Below, one piece after another: positions 16,553 through 25,141 of a DNA stretch of 64,000 bases. Made by a program: the position numbers and the translations under genes. Position 1 is the stretch's first letter. The number at the start of each line of letters is the position of its first letter. The DNA is taken from NCBI GenBank assembly GCA_964011275.1, contig CAXGOB010000007.1, forward strand, positions 1 to 64,000, in the 5' to 3' direction. The notes under the pieces are model-generated. The model ran no database searches, had not been told where the DNA came from, and was given only the letters and a program-made list of their open reading frames with translations. Source of the stretch: UBA7328 sp002471345 (GTDB taxonomy: Bacteria; Bacteroidota; Bacteroidia; Chitinophagales; Saprospiraceae).

Positions 16553-17521
16553 ATGGGTTATTTAGACACGACAAAAGATGTATATAAAAAAGCTGCAGAG
16601 TCACCTGATGTAGGCTTATGTTGCACTACTTCACCGATATGGAAGTTGCCAGAACTGAATATGCCAGATATCATGGTACAGATGAACTACGGGTGTGGTT
16701 CAACTATAAACCCTAGAGACCTGGCAGATAATCCTAATATCCTTTATGTTGGTGTAGGAGGAGGTATGGAAGTTTTACAATTCAGCTACTTCAGCAGAAA
16801 AAAAAGAGGAGTTATAGGTATAGACATTGTGGATGAGATGCTGGATGCCTGTTCCAAAAATTTGAAAGAGGCTGAAAATTTAAATCCTTGGTTTTCTACA
16901 GAATTCGTGGATTTGAGAAAAGGAACCGCCCTGTCCTTACCTATTGAATCAGAAAGTATAGATGTAGCAGCTCAAAACTGCTTGTTTAACATTTTTGAAA
17001 AAGAAGATTTAAAAAAAGCGCTTTCTGAAATATATAGAGTTTTAAAACCTCAGGGTAGATTGGTATTGTCTGATCCTATATGCGAACAAATTATACCTCA
17101 AAATCTCCAAGACGATGAAAAACTAAGAGCACTCTGTCTCAGCGGATGCTTACCACTACAAGAGTATCTGAATATGATTACAGAAATTGGCTTTGGTACT
17201 GTTGAAGTGAGAGCTAGGCGGCCTTATCGTATTTTAAGCTCTAACCATTATGATACCGAAGAGACTCTATTCATTGAGAGTGTAGAGATCGCTGCAATTA
17301 AAGATCCGATGCCTGAAGATGGTCCATGTATATTCACTGGTAGATCTGCCATTTATTATGGTAAGGAAGACTATTTTGATGATCACAATGGACATGTCTT
17401 AGTGCCAAATGTTCCTTTAGCCATTTGTGATAAAACTGGCAATGCTTTACTTGGCGCAAGAAACCCAGAAATATATGTATCTGAGTCTACCTATTTTTAT
17501 GATGGTGGTGGGTGCTGCTAG
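16553..17521 (+). CDS. arsM: Arsenosugar biosynthesis arsenite S-adenosylmethionine methyltransferase
   Basis: This 322-residue class I methyltransferase has SAM-binding motif I YVGVGGGMEVLQF (about residues 64-76), acidic loop GIDIVDEML, and the cysteines expected of an arsenic ligand set: LCCTTSP near residue 23, a pair at LCLSGCLP around 195, and the terminal GGGCC. The segment AAQNCLFNIF matches motif IV. The N-terminal SPDVGLCCTTSPIW and the C-terminal Cys-Cys are characteristic of the arsenosugar-type ArsM that is encoded with a radical SAM enzyme. It would methylate arsenite to dimethylarsenite in the cytoplasm. It is the first gene of a three-gene operon, followed after 15 bases by the AhpD-like gene. 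Confidence 0.9.
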   Translation: MGYLDTTKDVYKKAAESPDVGLCCTTSPIWKLPELNMPDIMVQMNYGCGSTINPRDLADNPNILYVGVGGGMEVLQFSYFSRKKRGVIGIDIVDEMLDACSKNLKEAENLNPWFSTEFVDLRKGTALSLPIESESIDVAAQNCLFNIFEKEDLKKALSEIYRVLKPQGRLVLSDPICEQIIPQNLQDDEKLRALCLSGCLPLQEYLNMITEIGFGTVEVRARRPYRILSSNHYDTEETLFIESVEIAAIKDPMPEDGPCIFTGRSAIYYGKEDYFDDHNGHVLVPNVPLAICDKTGNALLGARNPEIYVSESTYFYDGGGCC

Positions 17522-17536
17522 AAAAAAACATAATAA

Positions 17537-17875
17537 ATGACTAAAACATATTTTAATCCCGATGATCTGAAAAAATTTGGAAAGATCACAGAATGGCAAA
17601 AAGAAATGGGCGACAAGTTCTTTTCTTGGTATAATTCCGTTTTTAAAGGTGATACAGCTCTAACAGAAAGAGAAAAAAATTTGATTGCGTTAGCTGTATC
17701 TCATGCAGTAGGATGTCCATACTGTATTGATGCATACTCTTCTGGTTGCTTAGAAAAAGGAGCAGATGAAGAGCAAATGATGGAAGCAGTCCACGTAGCC
17801 GCGGCTATAAAAGGTGGAGCAACTCTAGTATATGGTACTCAAATGATGAATCACGTAGAGAAGGTCTCTATGTAA
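17537..17875 (+). CDS. Arsenosugar biosynthesis-associated AhpD/CMD-family protein
   Basis: This 112-residue all-helical carboxymuconolactone-decarboxylase-like protein carries the AhpD redox motif CPYCIDAYSSGC (two cysteines spaced C-x-x-C, then a third) followed by the His-containing helix EEQMMEAVHVAAAIKGGA. AhpD-like proteins use this pair for peroxide or disulfide chemistry. A member of this family is regularly encoded between arsM and arsS in arsenosugar clusters, and the gene order here matches. Its precise step is unproven. Spacing is 15 bases from arsM and 9 bases to arsS. Confidence 0.87.
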   Translation: MTKTYFNPDDLKKFGKITEWQKEMGDKFFSWYNSVFKGDTALTEREKNLIALAVSHAVGCPYCIDAYSSGCLEKGADEEQMMEAVHVAAAIKGGATLVYGTQMMNHVEKVSM

Positions 17876-17884
17876 GGACTGACA

Positions 17885-18955
17885 ATGGCTATAAAACAAA
17901 AATCAAAATCTCTTTCCGTTCTTAACAATCCACTCAAGGATACCATGATTCAGCTTAATGTGTTGAATGGGAATGCAATAGTAAGCGACAAGTTTGATTC
18001 CTTCTCAGAGAAATTGGTAACGCATGGGTATCAACCACTTCGGTCTATAAGAATTGAAATATTTCAGTTAAATATTGGAAAACTTTGTAATCAAACCTGT
18101 GCGCATTGTCATGTGGATGCCGGTCCTGACAAGAAGGTCGAGAATATGAACAAAGCAGATTTAGAACTTTGTCTGGAAGTAATTAAATCTGTAGAAAGCA
18201 TTCATACTGTGGATATCACTGGAGGAGCACCAGAAATGAATCCTCATTTCCGATGGTTTGTTTCGGAATGTTCTGCTTTGGGTAAAAAGGTCATAAATAG
18301 ATGTAATCTCACCATTATAATGGCCAATAAAAAATATCATGACCTTCCTATTTTTTTTAAAGAAAAAAATGTCCACTTAGTATCCTCATTACCCTACTTT
18401 TCGAAATCCAGAACTGATAGTCAACGTGGCGACGGAGTGTTTGAAGACTCTATTAAAGCATTAGAGATGCTAAATAAGGTGGGATATGGTAAAGAAGGTA
18501 GTGGGTATATCCTAGACCTTGTTTACAATCCTTCAGGTGCGTTTCTACCTGCAGCTCAAGAAACACTTCAAGCTGAGTTCAAGAGGCAATTGAAAAGAAA
18601 ATATGATATCGTTTTTAACTCACTTTTCTGCATTACAAATCTTCCAATAAGCCGTTTTTTGGACTATTTGATAGAATCAGGAAATTATGGAGAGTATATG
18701 CAAAAATTAGTAGATTCATTTAATCCTATGACGGTAAATGGACTGATGTGTAGGAATACTATTTCTGTAAGCTGGGACGGGTATCTATATGATTGTGACT
18801 TTAATCAAATGCTAGACCTCAAAGTAGCTGCCAATGGAAAGCATCTGAGTGAATTCAGCTTAAAAGATCTCAATGAAAGAGAAATTGTTCTCGATCAACA
18901 TTGCTATGGATGCACAGCCGGTGCAGGGTCAAGTTGTGGTGGCGAAATAGCTTAA
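17885..18955 (+). CDS. arsS: Arsenosugar biosynthesis radical SAM enzyme
   Basis: This 356-residue radical SAM enzyme has cluster motif CNQTCAHCHVDAGP (C-x3-C-x2-C, about residues 68-81), a GGAPEMNP SAM-binding segment and a DUF3641-like C-terminal domain with additional cysteines (GLMCRNTISVSWDGYLYDCDFNQML and CYGCTAGAGSSCGGE) that could bind a second iron-sulfur cluster. ArsS is reported to join the 5'-deoxyadenosyl group to dimethylarsenite on the way to oxo-arsenosugars. It is the last gene of the operon. The DUF1648 gene is convergent and ends 4 bases away. The glycosyltransferase and nucleosidase genes often found in larger clusters are not present here. Confidence 0.92.
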   Translation: MAIKQKSKSLSVLNNPLKDTMIQLNVLNGNAIVSDKFDSFSEKLVTHGYQPLRSIRIEIFQLNIGKLCNQTCAHCHVDAGPDKKVENMNKADLELCLEVIKSVESIHTVDITGGAPEMNPHFRWFVSECSALGKKVINRCNLTIIMANKKYHDLPIFFKEKNVHLVSSLPYFSKSRTDSQRGDGVFEDSIKALEMLNKVGYGKEGSGYILDLVYNPSGAFLPAAQETLQAEFKRQLKRKYDIVFNSLFCITNLPISRFLDYLIESGNYGEYMQKLVDSFNPMTVNGLMCRNTISVSWDGYLYDCDFNQMLDLKVAANGKHLSEFSLKDLNEREIVLDQHCYGCTAGAGSSCGGEIA

Positions 18956-18959
18956 TGTA

Positions 18960-19469
18960 TTATTTGTAGTTATAAGAGTGTTTGATATAAAATGCCATTC
19001 CTCCTAACATAAAAGTAACTATCACCCATATCATCCATGAAGGAGGTGTATACCATTCAATCTTTACCATTCCTGTCATAATTAACATAATGGACATCCA
19101 TAATAATGCCATTGCAAAATTTATGAATCTAATCATCTGAACACCAATTTCGTACTGATTTCTGGCGTTTTTCTCTGTTATTTCCACGATGTAATTAAAT
19201 GAGTGAGGAATGCTTTGAATCCATTGCATGGCCAAAGCAGTCACAAGTCCTATTCCTAAAAAAATCCAGATGAAGCTTTTGTCACTATATCCATCTATTT
19301 CTCCTTTTGCGTTCATATGACTTGGAATAGTATCAGGCAGATCACCATAAATCATTCCTATATAGCTAAAACAAAATAGCAAAATAGCCCAAGTTCCTAT
19401 TTCAAAAAGTGTATCTAATGCTTCTTTTTCAAGTACCAATCTTGGTCGATATTTAGAGGAATAAGCCAT
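18960..19469 (-). CDS. DUF1648-domain membrane protein
   Basis: This 169-residue protein has about four transmembrane helices and the DUF1648 signature DLPDTIPSHMNAKGEIDGYSDKSFIW between helices 1 and 2. The same module is found in the SdpI immunity/signalling protein family, but most stand-alone members have no known function. It lies 114 bases downstream of the BtuB-like gene on the same strand and could be cotranscribed from the riboswitch-controlled promoter. No SdpR-type regulator is next to it. Confidence 0.78.
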   Translation of the reverse strand: MAYSSKYRPRLVLEKEALDTLFEIGTWAILLFCFSYIGMIYGDLPDTIPSHMNAKGEIDGYSDKSFIWIFLGIGLVTALAMQWIQSIPHSFNYIVEITEKNARNQYEIGVQMIRFINFAMALLWMSIMLIMTGMVKIEWYTPPSWMIWVIVTFMLGGMAFYIKHSYNYK

Positions 19470-19583
19470 TGTAGATCATAAGTATGATTGAAATACTAAG
19501 CTAACAAGTAAAAATTAGACCTAAAAATCTCTAATCCACCATTGGTCCATTTGCCACTAGGCTTCATCTATTACGCATTCAAG

Positions 19584-21479
19584 TTATAGCTTCCAATTCA
19601 CTCCAAACATAAAATTTGAGCCTGGTGTGCTGAATCCATAAACCTCTTGAAAATTGCTATTAGTAAGATTTTTCAAATCCAGAAATGCACTGACTTTATC
19701 ACTAATTTTGTAATCAGCATGCAATGTGAGATACATGTAGCTTTCAAGCTTTACCTCCTCTGAAGCAAACCCATTTGCGGGATTAAAGAACAAGTCCAGA
19801 CGCTCACCAACGCTTTTGAAACTTACATCAACATTTAATTTATCGGTAGCATTATAAAAGGCCTTGACACCAAAATTATTTTTAGGCCTTCGATAAAGTA
19901 CATCTCTCAATGTGGTATTTGAGTTTGACACCTTATAGCTTCCATCCAAATAGGTATAAAGAAGTCTTAAGGTCACCTGACTTCCTAATGAAAATCCAAG
20001 TTCAAGCTCTACCCCTTTATCATTTTGATTGAAAAAATTAGTATAAACAAAATTTTCAAACCCAATCAAGTCATCAACATTTCGAGCAAAAAATGTTAGT
20101 TGAGGATTCAACAAGCCACTTGAATGTGGAGCCTGGAAACCTATTTCATAAGATTGACTTTTTTGTGGATTCAATTCTGGATTTGCTCCAAATGCGCCAT
20201 ACAGTTGAAATAGACTCGGAGCCTTAAATCCTGTAGAATGGTTAGCGAAAACTTTTAAATCATTAGATATCCAGTGTGAAGCTGCTAATGAATAATTAGT
20301 ATTTGATCCAAAAGAAGAATGTTTGTTATATCTCAGTCCTACTTCAACATTAGTCCTTTCTCCTAATGAAATGAGAGATGATGCATATGGGCTAATGATA
20401 GTCACAGATGGATCAGGTATACTTGTAGTTTCATCTAGCATACCATGATATTGATAATTTAAACCAATGATAAATTTTACTGATTTAGTTAAATCTTTGC
20501 TGGCATAAACATCCATATTTTGGAATCTGCCCATAAATGGGAAAGCTCCAAAGTCGGATAGGAAATTTCTATTAGTCGATGTTAAAGTATATTTCAATGC
20601 TCCTTGCCAGTCATCAGATGAATAGTCTATTGAGGCACCTAAGTTGAGCAATTCTGTAAAATAAGTATTCCCTTCAGAGTCAGTGAAAGAATCAGCATCT
20701 GTATCACTTTCATAGTCTGAATACTGGCTAAAGGCATTGATTTTTACTTTATCAGAGAGTTTATATCCTATACCTGCAGAAAACCCCAATCTTTTCATAC
20801 CATCTTTTTCAAAAACAACGGCAGGATCGTTACTTAAGGCCTCACTGATCCCATCAGTTTTATCCCTATTCAAACCTATTCTGAATTCTAAATCACCTGA
20901 TTGACCATTTGCATAAAGATTAGCATTCAGGGTATTAAATGAGCCATAACTCACACCTCCCCCAGCGTGTAAACCTTCTTTTTGAGAGTGACTATTGGTT
21001 ACAATGTTAATAACTCCAGCAATAGCATCGGAACCATAAATAGTGCTCTGACTTCCTTTTAATACTTCTATTCTTTGAATATTGGCAATTGGAATTGATC
21101 TTAAATCTGCTACTCCTCCAATGCCAGATGGATCCAAAATGGGTTGCCCATTTACTAATATTACCGTGAATTCTCCACTTGCTCCTCTTAAGAAGACGCT
21201 TTTATCTTTTCCTGGATTACTGAGAGACCCAACTACGTCAATACCACTTGCATCATTGAGGACCTGAGCCAAATCACTACCTGAATTTCTTCTCAATGCT
21301 TCTGCGGTTATTATATGTACCGGCTTTGAAGCATTACTTGCTTGAATAGGAATTTTTGAATGTGTGACCAAAATGTTCTCGATACTCACGGTATCGGAAT
21401 TCTCTTTGTCCAATCCTTGACCGAAGTGTGTATGAGCTAAAAACAAAAATGGAAGAAGAAGAATCCAAATCTTCATCAT
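19584..21479 (-). CDS. btuB: TonB-dependent receptor, BtuB-like, riboswitch controlled
   Basis: This 631-residue protein has a signal peptide (MKIWILLLPFLFLAHTHFG), TonB-box-like and plug sequences (IPIQASNASKPVHIITAEALRRNSGSDLAQVLNDASGIDV ... IQRIEVLKGSQSTIYGSDAIAGVINIVT) and a barrel ending in an aromatic strand (PGSNFMFGVNWKL). The plug segment IERIEVLKGPQSTLYGSDAIGGVINI is shared by cobalamin, colicin I and siderophore receptors, so sequence alone would be ambiguous. The cobalamin riboswitch directly upstream makes vitamin B12 or another corrinoid the likely ligand. No btuFCD genes lie nearby. Confidence 0.85.
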   Translation of the reverse strand: MMKIWILLLPFLFLAHTHFGQGLDKENSDTVSIENILVTHSKIPIQASNASKPVHIITAEALRRNSGSDLAQVLNDASGIDVVGSLSNPGKDKSVFLRGASGEFTVILVNGQPILDPSGIGGVADLRSIPIANIQRIEVLKGSQSTIYGSDAIAGVINIVTNSHSQKEGLHAGGGVSYGSFNTLNANLYANGQSGDLEFRIGLNRDKTDGISEALSNDPAVVFEKDGMKRLGFSAGIGYKLSDKVKINAFSQYSDYESDTDADSFTDSEGNTYFTELLNLGASIDYSSDDWQGALKYTLTSTNRNFLSDFGAFPFMGRFQNMDVYASKDLTKSVKFIIGLNYQYHGMLDETTSIPDPSVTIISPYASSLISLGERTNVEVGLRYNKHSSFGSNTNYSLAASHWISNDLKVFANHSTGFKAPSLFQLYGAFGANPELNPQKSQSYEIGFQAPHSSGLLNPQLTFFARNVDDLIGFENFVYTNFFNQNDKGVELELGFSLGSQVTLRLLYTYLDGSYKVSNSNTTLRDVLYRRPKNNFGVKAFYNATDKLNVDVSFKSVGERLDLFFNPANGFASEEVKLESYMYLTLHADYKISDKVSAFLDLKNLTNSNFQEVYGFSTPGSNFMFGVNWKL

Positions 21480-21614
21480 GATGCAATTTTAATGTTAATG
21501 AAAAAGAATGTATTGCATCAAGAGCAAAATATGGCTCCAAAAGAAGAGTTAAAGAAGATCTTCTTTTAAAGCTTTGCAGCTAACATGTTTACTTTTCCTC
21601 CGAAAGTCTTAATG
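21480..21614 (-). other. Leader between cobalamin riboswitch and btuB
   Basis: These 135 bases separate the aptamer from the btuB ATG and should contain the expression platform. A short self-complementary stretch, AAAGAA-GATC-TTCTTT near 21550-21566, is visible, but no U-run follows on the minus strand, so I cannot tell termination control from control of ribosome access. Confidence 0.4.
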
Positions 21615-21780
21615 CAATTTTGCTTGGCAGGTCTTCTGACTTATTCCATAACTTTTTCGCCTTCCCATCTCATTACGACAGTGGCATTTCAAAAAAGCAT
21701 ACCGGAAAATTACAGCAGCGGGGACTGTTTCAGATTTTCACTGAATTCCCTTTTAAATCGAGCACATTTGTTCAATACCA
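21615..21780 (-). promoter_or_regulatory. Cobalamin (B12) riboswitch
   Basis: Read on the minus strand, the conserved core elements appear in the correct order: AAAGGGAATTCAGTGAAAAT, CTGAAACAGTCCCCGCTGCT followed by GTAA, GCCACTG, GGGAAGGCGAA, and AGTCAGAAGACCTGCC (the B12-box region). This is the standard cobalamin riboswitch layout, immediately upstream of a TonB-dependent receptor. Ends are approximate; the P1 helix was not folded. Binding of adenosylcobalamin would be expected to switch btuB off. Confidence 0.95.
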
Positions 21781-21816
21781 AAAGCGGATCGAAGATATCA
21801 TCTCCGATCCGCTTTA
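21781..21816 (-). terminator. Hairpin terminator of the M1 aminopeptidase gene
   Basis: AAAGCGGATCG and CGATCCGCTTT form an 11-bp G+C-rich stem with a loop of about 13 bases, ending in TTTT on the minus strand. It lies between the aminopeptidase stop and the riboswitch and would insulate the two units. Confidence 0.8.
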
Positions 21817-21860
21817 AATCATAACTTTTATAATGAATCCTTCATAACTCGAAAAGGTAT

Positions 21861-24203
21861 CTATGGCTTATTCACTTTCTTTTTTAAGCGTTTCTTTGCT
21901 TTTTGCATTGGGTTTTTCCCCTCATCAATTTTGTGCTTTTTAAATACTTCAAACCTAGAAGGGAATTCAATCTCTGGCCAAACATTATTGCTCTCATTAA
22001 TATCTGCAGTCTCTTTAAACGGATCGATTATGACTCCAGTTACCACCTTGTTTTTTACAAAAACCTTAGTAAAACTATTTTCATTCTTTCTCCAAATATT
22101 TACAGGAATTCTTTCTATTTCATAGGTTCCATCTTCAAACATCCATTGAATAATGACCGGCATAACCAGTCCTCCTTGATTACTAAAATGCAACTCATAA
22201 TAATTCTTATCACTAAACAGTTTTTTCTTTTCCTTTTTGCTGTAAGTTTCGTCGTGAAATGTATAAGTGACATAAGTCGTAGAATCCTTTGTCTCCCACG
22301 GTTTGTATGTGCTGTAGTAATCATTCAAAGAAGGGTCTTTCTTAACAGCAAACTCTACGCCTTCAGCCTCATTCCTCATCTTAGAGATATGGTTAAATGG
22401 CTCCTGTGCGGTAACAGGCCATTCCCTTTTAGTCTTCTCTGGGTTCTCATCCATTTCAACCTTGAACCAAGCCACACTATCTAATGAAATATCTACTGCA
22501 TCAATGGAATAGAACCATCCTTTCCAAAACCAATCTAGATCTACTGCACTTGCATCTTCCATCGTACGAAAAAAATCATCAGGAGTAGGATGCTTAAATG
22601 CCCAGCGTCTTGAATATTCTTTAAATGCATAATCAAATAGCTCCCTTCCCATAATAGTCTCTCTCAGAATATTTAAGGCAGCAGCTGGTTTGTCATATGC
22701 ATTAGATCCGTAGTTAATTATGTTTTCACTATTAGTCATAATAGGTTCAAGTTGATCTTTAGGGCTGCTCATGTAGCCAGCTATCTGATATGGCACAAAC
22801 CAATGAGGATAATTGCTATCAAATTCTTGCTCAGCAATGAACTGTAAAAAGCTATTTAGTCCTTCATCAAACCATGCCCATTGTCTCTCATCACTATTTA
22901 TGATCATAGGAAAATAGTTGTGACCTACTTCATGAATAATTACGGTGAGTGCTGCAATTTTGGCCCGTTCTGTATACGTACCGTCATCTTCTGCTCTTCC
23001 CGGATTAAAACAGATCATGGGATATTCCATACCATTAGCTGCTTCTACTGAAATCGCAACTGGATATGGATAAGGAATGGTGTATTTTGAATAAGTTTCC
23101 AGAGTATGGGCTACAGTCTTAGTGCTGAATTTATTATAGATTGGATAAGCTTCTTTGGGATAATAGCTCATGCACATTACTTTTTTTCCTTCTTCAGTAA
23201 TATGCGGCATGGCATCCCAAATGAATTTTTTACTTGCAGTCCAAGCAAAATCTCTTACATTCTCCGCTTTATAATGCCATGTGGACATTGTTTTTGAAAT
23301 ATCTTTCTTTTCATTTCTTTTGGCATCATCCAAAGTGACAATCTCAAGTGGCTTATTAGCCTTTTGTGCTTGATTCCATTTTGTCAGTTGTCCGGAGGTT
23401 AGCATCTCATCATAATTTTGGCATTCACCTGTAGCGCCTACCACAAAATCTGATGGTAAAGTCATTTTTACATCGTAATTACCAAAGGTCAAGGCAAACT
23501 CTCCCCTTCCAACAAATTGCTTATTCTGCCATCCCATAAAATCATTGTATACACACAATCTGGGAAACCATTGAACTATTGTATACAAATAGTTACCGTC
23601 CTTTTCAAAAAATTCATACCCGCCACGCCCACTACTTGGGTTATTTATTCTATCTATAAGATTATAATACCAATCAATATGAAATGTGAATTCATCACCA
23701 CTTTTCAATGGAGATGGTAATTCTATTCTCATAGATGTACCATTGATAGTATATTCTAACGGCCTTCCCTTCTCATCAACCACCCTACGAATCTTATGTC
23801 CATATTTTTCTAAATTTCTCCATGGCTCCAAACCTTCAAGGTCTTTTTCACTCATGGCGTCTTTGATAGAACTAGGTTCCATCCTATGTTTTTCACTGGT
23901 AGGAGAATGTTCGTTTTCATCTAACTGGAGCCATAAATATCTTAGGACACTAGGAGATTCATTAAAGTAGGTGATTTTTTCACTGCCCTCTAATCTGTGA
24001 TTTTTCACATCCAGTTTAGCATCTATAACGTAATCAGCTCTTTGTTGCCAGTATTCAGGTCCTGGAGCACCATCTGCTCCTCTATATTGATTAGGGGATC
24101 GGAGCTGTGGGCCTAACTGTTCGAATTTGTTGCCATGATTGGATTGGGCAAATAGATTCAATCCAGAAATAGAAATTAGCGTTATAAGGAAATATCTCAA
24201 CAT
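21861..24203 (-). CDS. Secreted M1-family (gluzincin) metallopeptidase
   Basis: With the start at ATG 24201-24203 the protein is 780 residues and opens with a signal peptide (MLRYFLITLISISGLNLFAQ). The zinc site HEVGHNYFP, followed 18 residues later by WFDEGLNSF, gives the HExxH-x18-E arrangement of M1 aminopeptidases. The exopeptidase motif is represented by VEAANGMEYPMICF (compare GAMEN). The C-terminal third is Lys/Glu-rich and ends with a basic tail (KKRLKKKVNKP) rather than a T9SS signal. Peptide breakdown in the periplasm or at the cell surface is likely. The upstream in-frame ATG at 24266 is less likely because a TATTTTTG promoter box lies after it. Confidence 0.88.
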   Translation of the reverse strand: MLRYFLITLISISGLNLFAQSNHGNKFEQLGPQLRSPNQYRGADGAPGPEYWQQRADYVIDAKLDVKNHRLEGSEKITYFNESPSVLRYLWLQLDENEHSPTSEKHRMEPSSIKDAMSEKDLEGLEPWRNLEKYGHKIRRVVDEKGRPLEYTINGTSMRIELPSPLKSGDEFTFHIDWYYNLIDRINNPSSGRGGYEFFEKDGNYLYTIVQWFPRLCVYNDFMGWQNKQFVGRGEFALTFGNYDVKMTLPSDFVVGATGECQNYDEMLTSGQLTKWNQAQKANKPLEIVTLDDAKRNEKKDISKTMSTWHYKAENVRDFAWTASKKFIWDAMPHITEEGKKVMCMSYYPKEAYPIYNKFSTKTVAHTLETYSKYTIPYPYPVAISVEAANGMEYPMICFNPGRAEDDGTYTERAKIAALTVIIHEVGHNYFPMIINSDERQWAWFDEGLNSFLQFIAEQEFDSNYPHWFVPYQIAGYMSSPKDQLEPIMTNSENIINYGSNAYDKPAAALNILRETIMGRELFDYAFKEYSRRWAFKHPTPDDFFRTMEDASAVDLDWFWKGWFYSIDAVDISLDSVAWFKVEMDENPEKTKREWPVTAQEPFNHISKMRNEAEGVEFAVKKDPSLNDYYSTYKPWETKDSTTYVTYTFHDETYSKKEKKKLFSDKNYYELHFSNQGGLVMPVIIQWMFEDGTYEIERIPVNIWRKNENSFTKVFVKNKVVTGVIIDPFKETADINESNNVWPEIEFPSRFEVFKKHKIDEGKNPMQKAKKRLKKKVNKP

Positions 24204-24625
24204 TCTTTCTTGGTTAAAATTCGCACAAAAATACGATGATATATAATTGTATGCGCCAATGATCATGCTAATTAAATGTTATGATTTGAATAGCATATTT
24301 GGTATAAAAATATATCTTCGACGCTGCATATTAACTGGATGAAGCCAACATCAAAATGTGTGATTTAAAAGTATTCTTAGACTTTATTTTCTCTACTACA
24401 ATTTGTGCTTTCTCTCTCTTACATTGAGTGAAAAACGACAATTAGGTATAAATTCTTACTGTATTATGGCTCAAATACAAAAAAAAGAATTAATAATAAA
24501 GTGCCCTATTGTGATGATGTTAGGAATAAATTCAAGTCTAAAGAATCACATTTTGATAAACTATTCCAGTCTTAATCGAAACAATAGCTGACTATTAAAA
24601 TTTTTAGTAAAAGTCCACCATAACA
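24204..24625. other. Divergent intergenic region
   Basis: 422 bases between the aminopeptidase and PepSY genes. The minus-strand promoter candidate at 24226-24259 is the only clear element. A 62-codon plus-strand open frame at 24403-24591 has no recognisable features and is not counted. Confidence 0.5.
24226..24259 (-). promoter_or_regulatory. Candidate promoter of the M1 aminopeptidase gene
   Basis: On the minus strand TTG (24259-24257) is followed after 23 bases by TATTTTTG (24233-24226), matching TTG / TAnnTTTG. Transcription would begin about 16 bases before ATG 24203, which supports that start codon. Confidence 0.5.
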
Positions 24626-25141
24626 ATGAAAAATAGCTTATCAAAATTTTCGATGAGAATCATTCACAGGAATTTGGGATTCTTCTTAGCTGGAATCATG
24701 GCAATGTATGCTCTGAGTGGAATTATAATGGTCTATAGAAACAATGACACTTTCAAAAAAAGTGTTGATATCAATACACAAATTGAGAAAAATCTATCTG
24801 CTAAGGCGCTAGGAGAAGCGATAAAAATTAAAGGGTTAAAAGTTACTGGAGAAGAGCAAAATGTCCTTCATTTTAAAGGAGGAAGTTATAATTCTATTAC
24901 TGGAGAAGCTAGTTATATAAAGAAAGAATTGCCATATATTCTTGAAAAAATGACTCATATTCACAAGGCTACGACTAAAGATCCTTTGTATTATCTCAAT
25001 TTGTTTTTTGGAGCTTCTCTTTTATTTTTTGTAATATCTTCATTTTGGATGTTCACACCTGGGAGTGATGTATTTAAGAAAGGAATTTATTTTACATTAG
25101 GAGGAATCATTTTGACTTTAATTATGATTTTTGTTGGTTAA
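24626..25141 (+). CDS. Small PepSY-associated transmembrane protein
   Basis: This 171-residue protein begins with a transmembrane helix preceded by IIHRNLGFFLAGIMAMYALSG, the HR-x-LG motif of PepSY-associated (iron-regulated) membrane proteins. A PepSY-like extracytoplasmic segment with the KGGSYNSITGEASY repeat feature follows, then MTHIHKATTKDPLYYLNLFFG and two C-terminal helices. Family members are linked to iron or ferric-siderophore reduction and transport, but this short form has no assigned function. The stop is directly adjacent to the convergent M20 hydrolase stop, with no base between them. Confidence 0.72.
   Translation: MKNSLSKFSMRIIHRNLGFFLAGIMAMYALSGIIMVYRNNDTFKKSVDINTQIEKNLSAKALGEAIKIKGLKVTGEEQNVLHFKGGSYNSITGEASYIKKELPYILEKMTHIHKATTKDPLYYLNLFFGASLLFFVISSFWMFTPGSDVFKKGIYFTLGGIILTLIMIFVG

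Noticed and set aside
21550..21566. AAAGAAGATCTTCTTT palindrome in the btuB leader as a terminator
   Set aside because: Short, AT-rich stem with no U-run on the minus strand; not convincing as a separate terminator.
21903..22484. 193-codon plus-strand frame
   Set aside because: It lies entirely antisense within the well-supported M1 aminopeptidase gene and has no family features.
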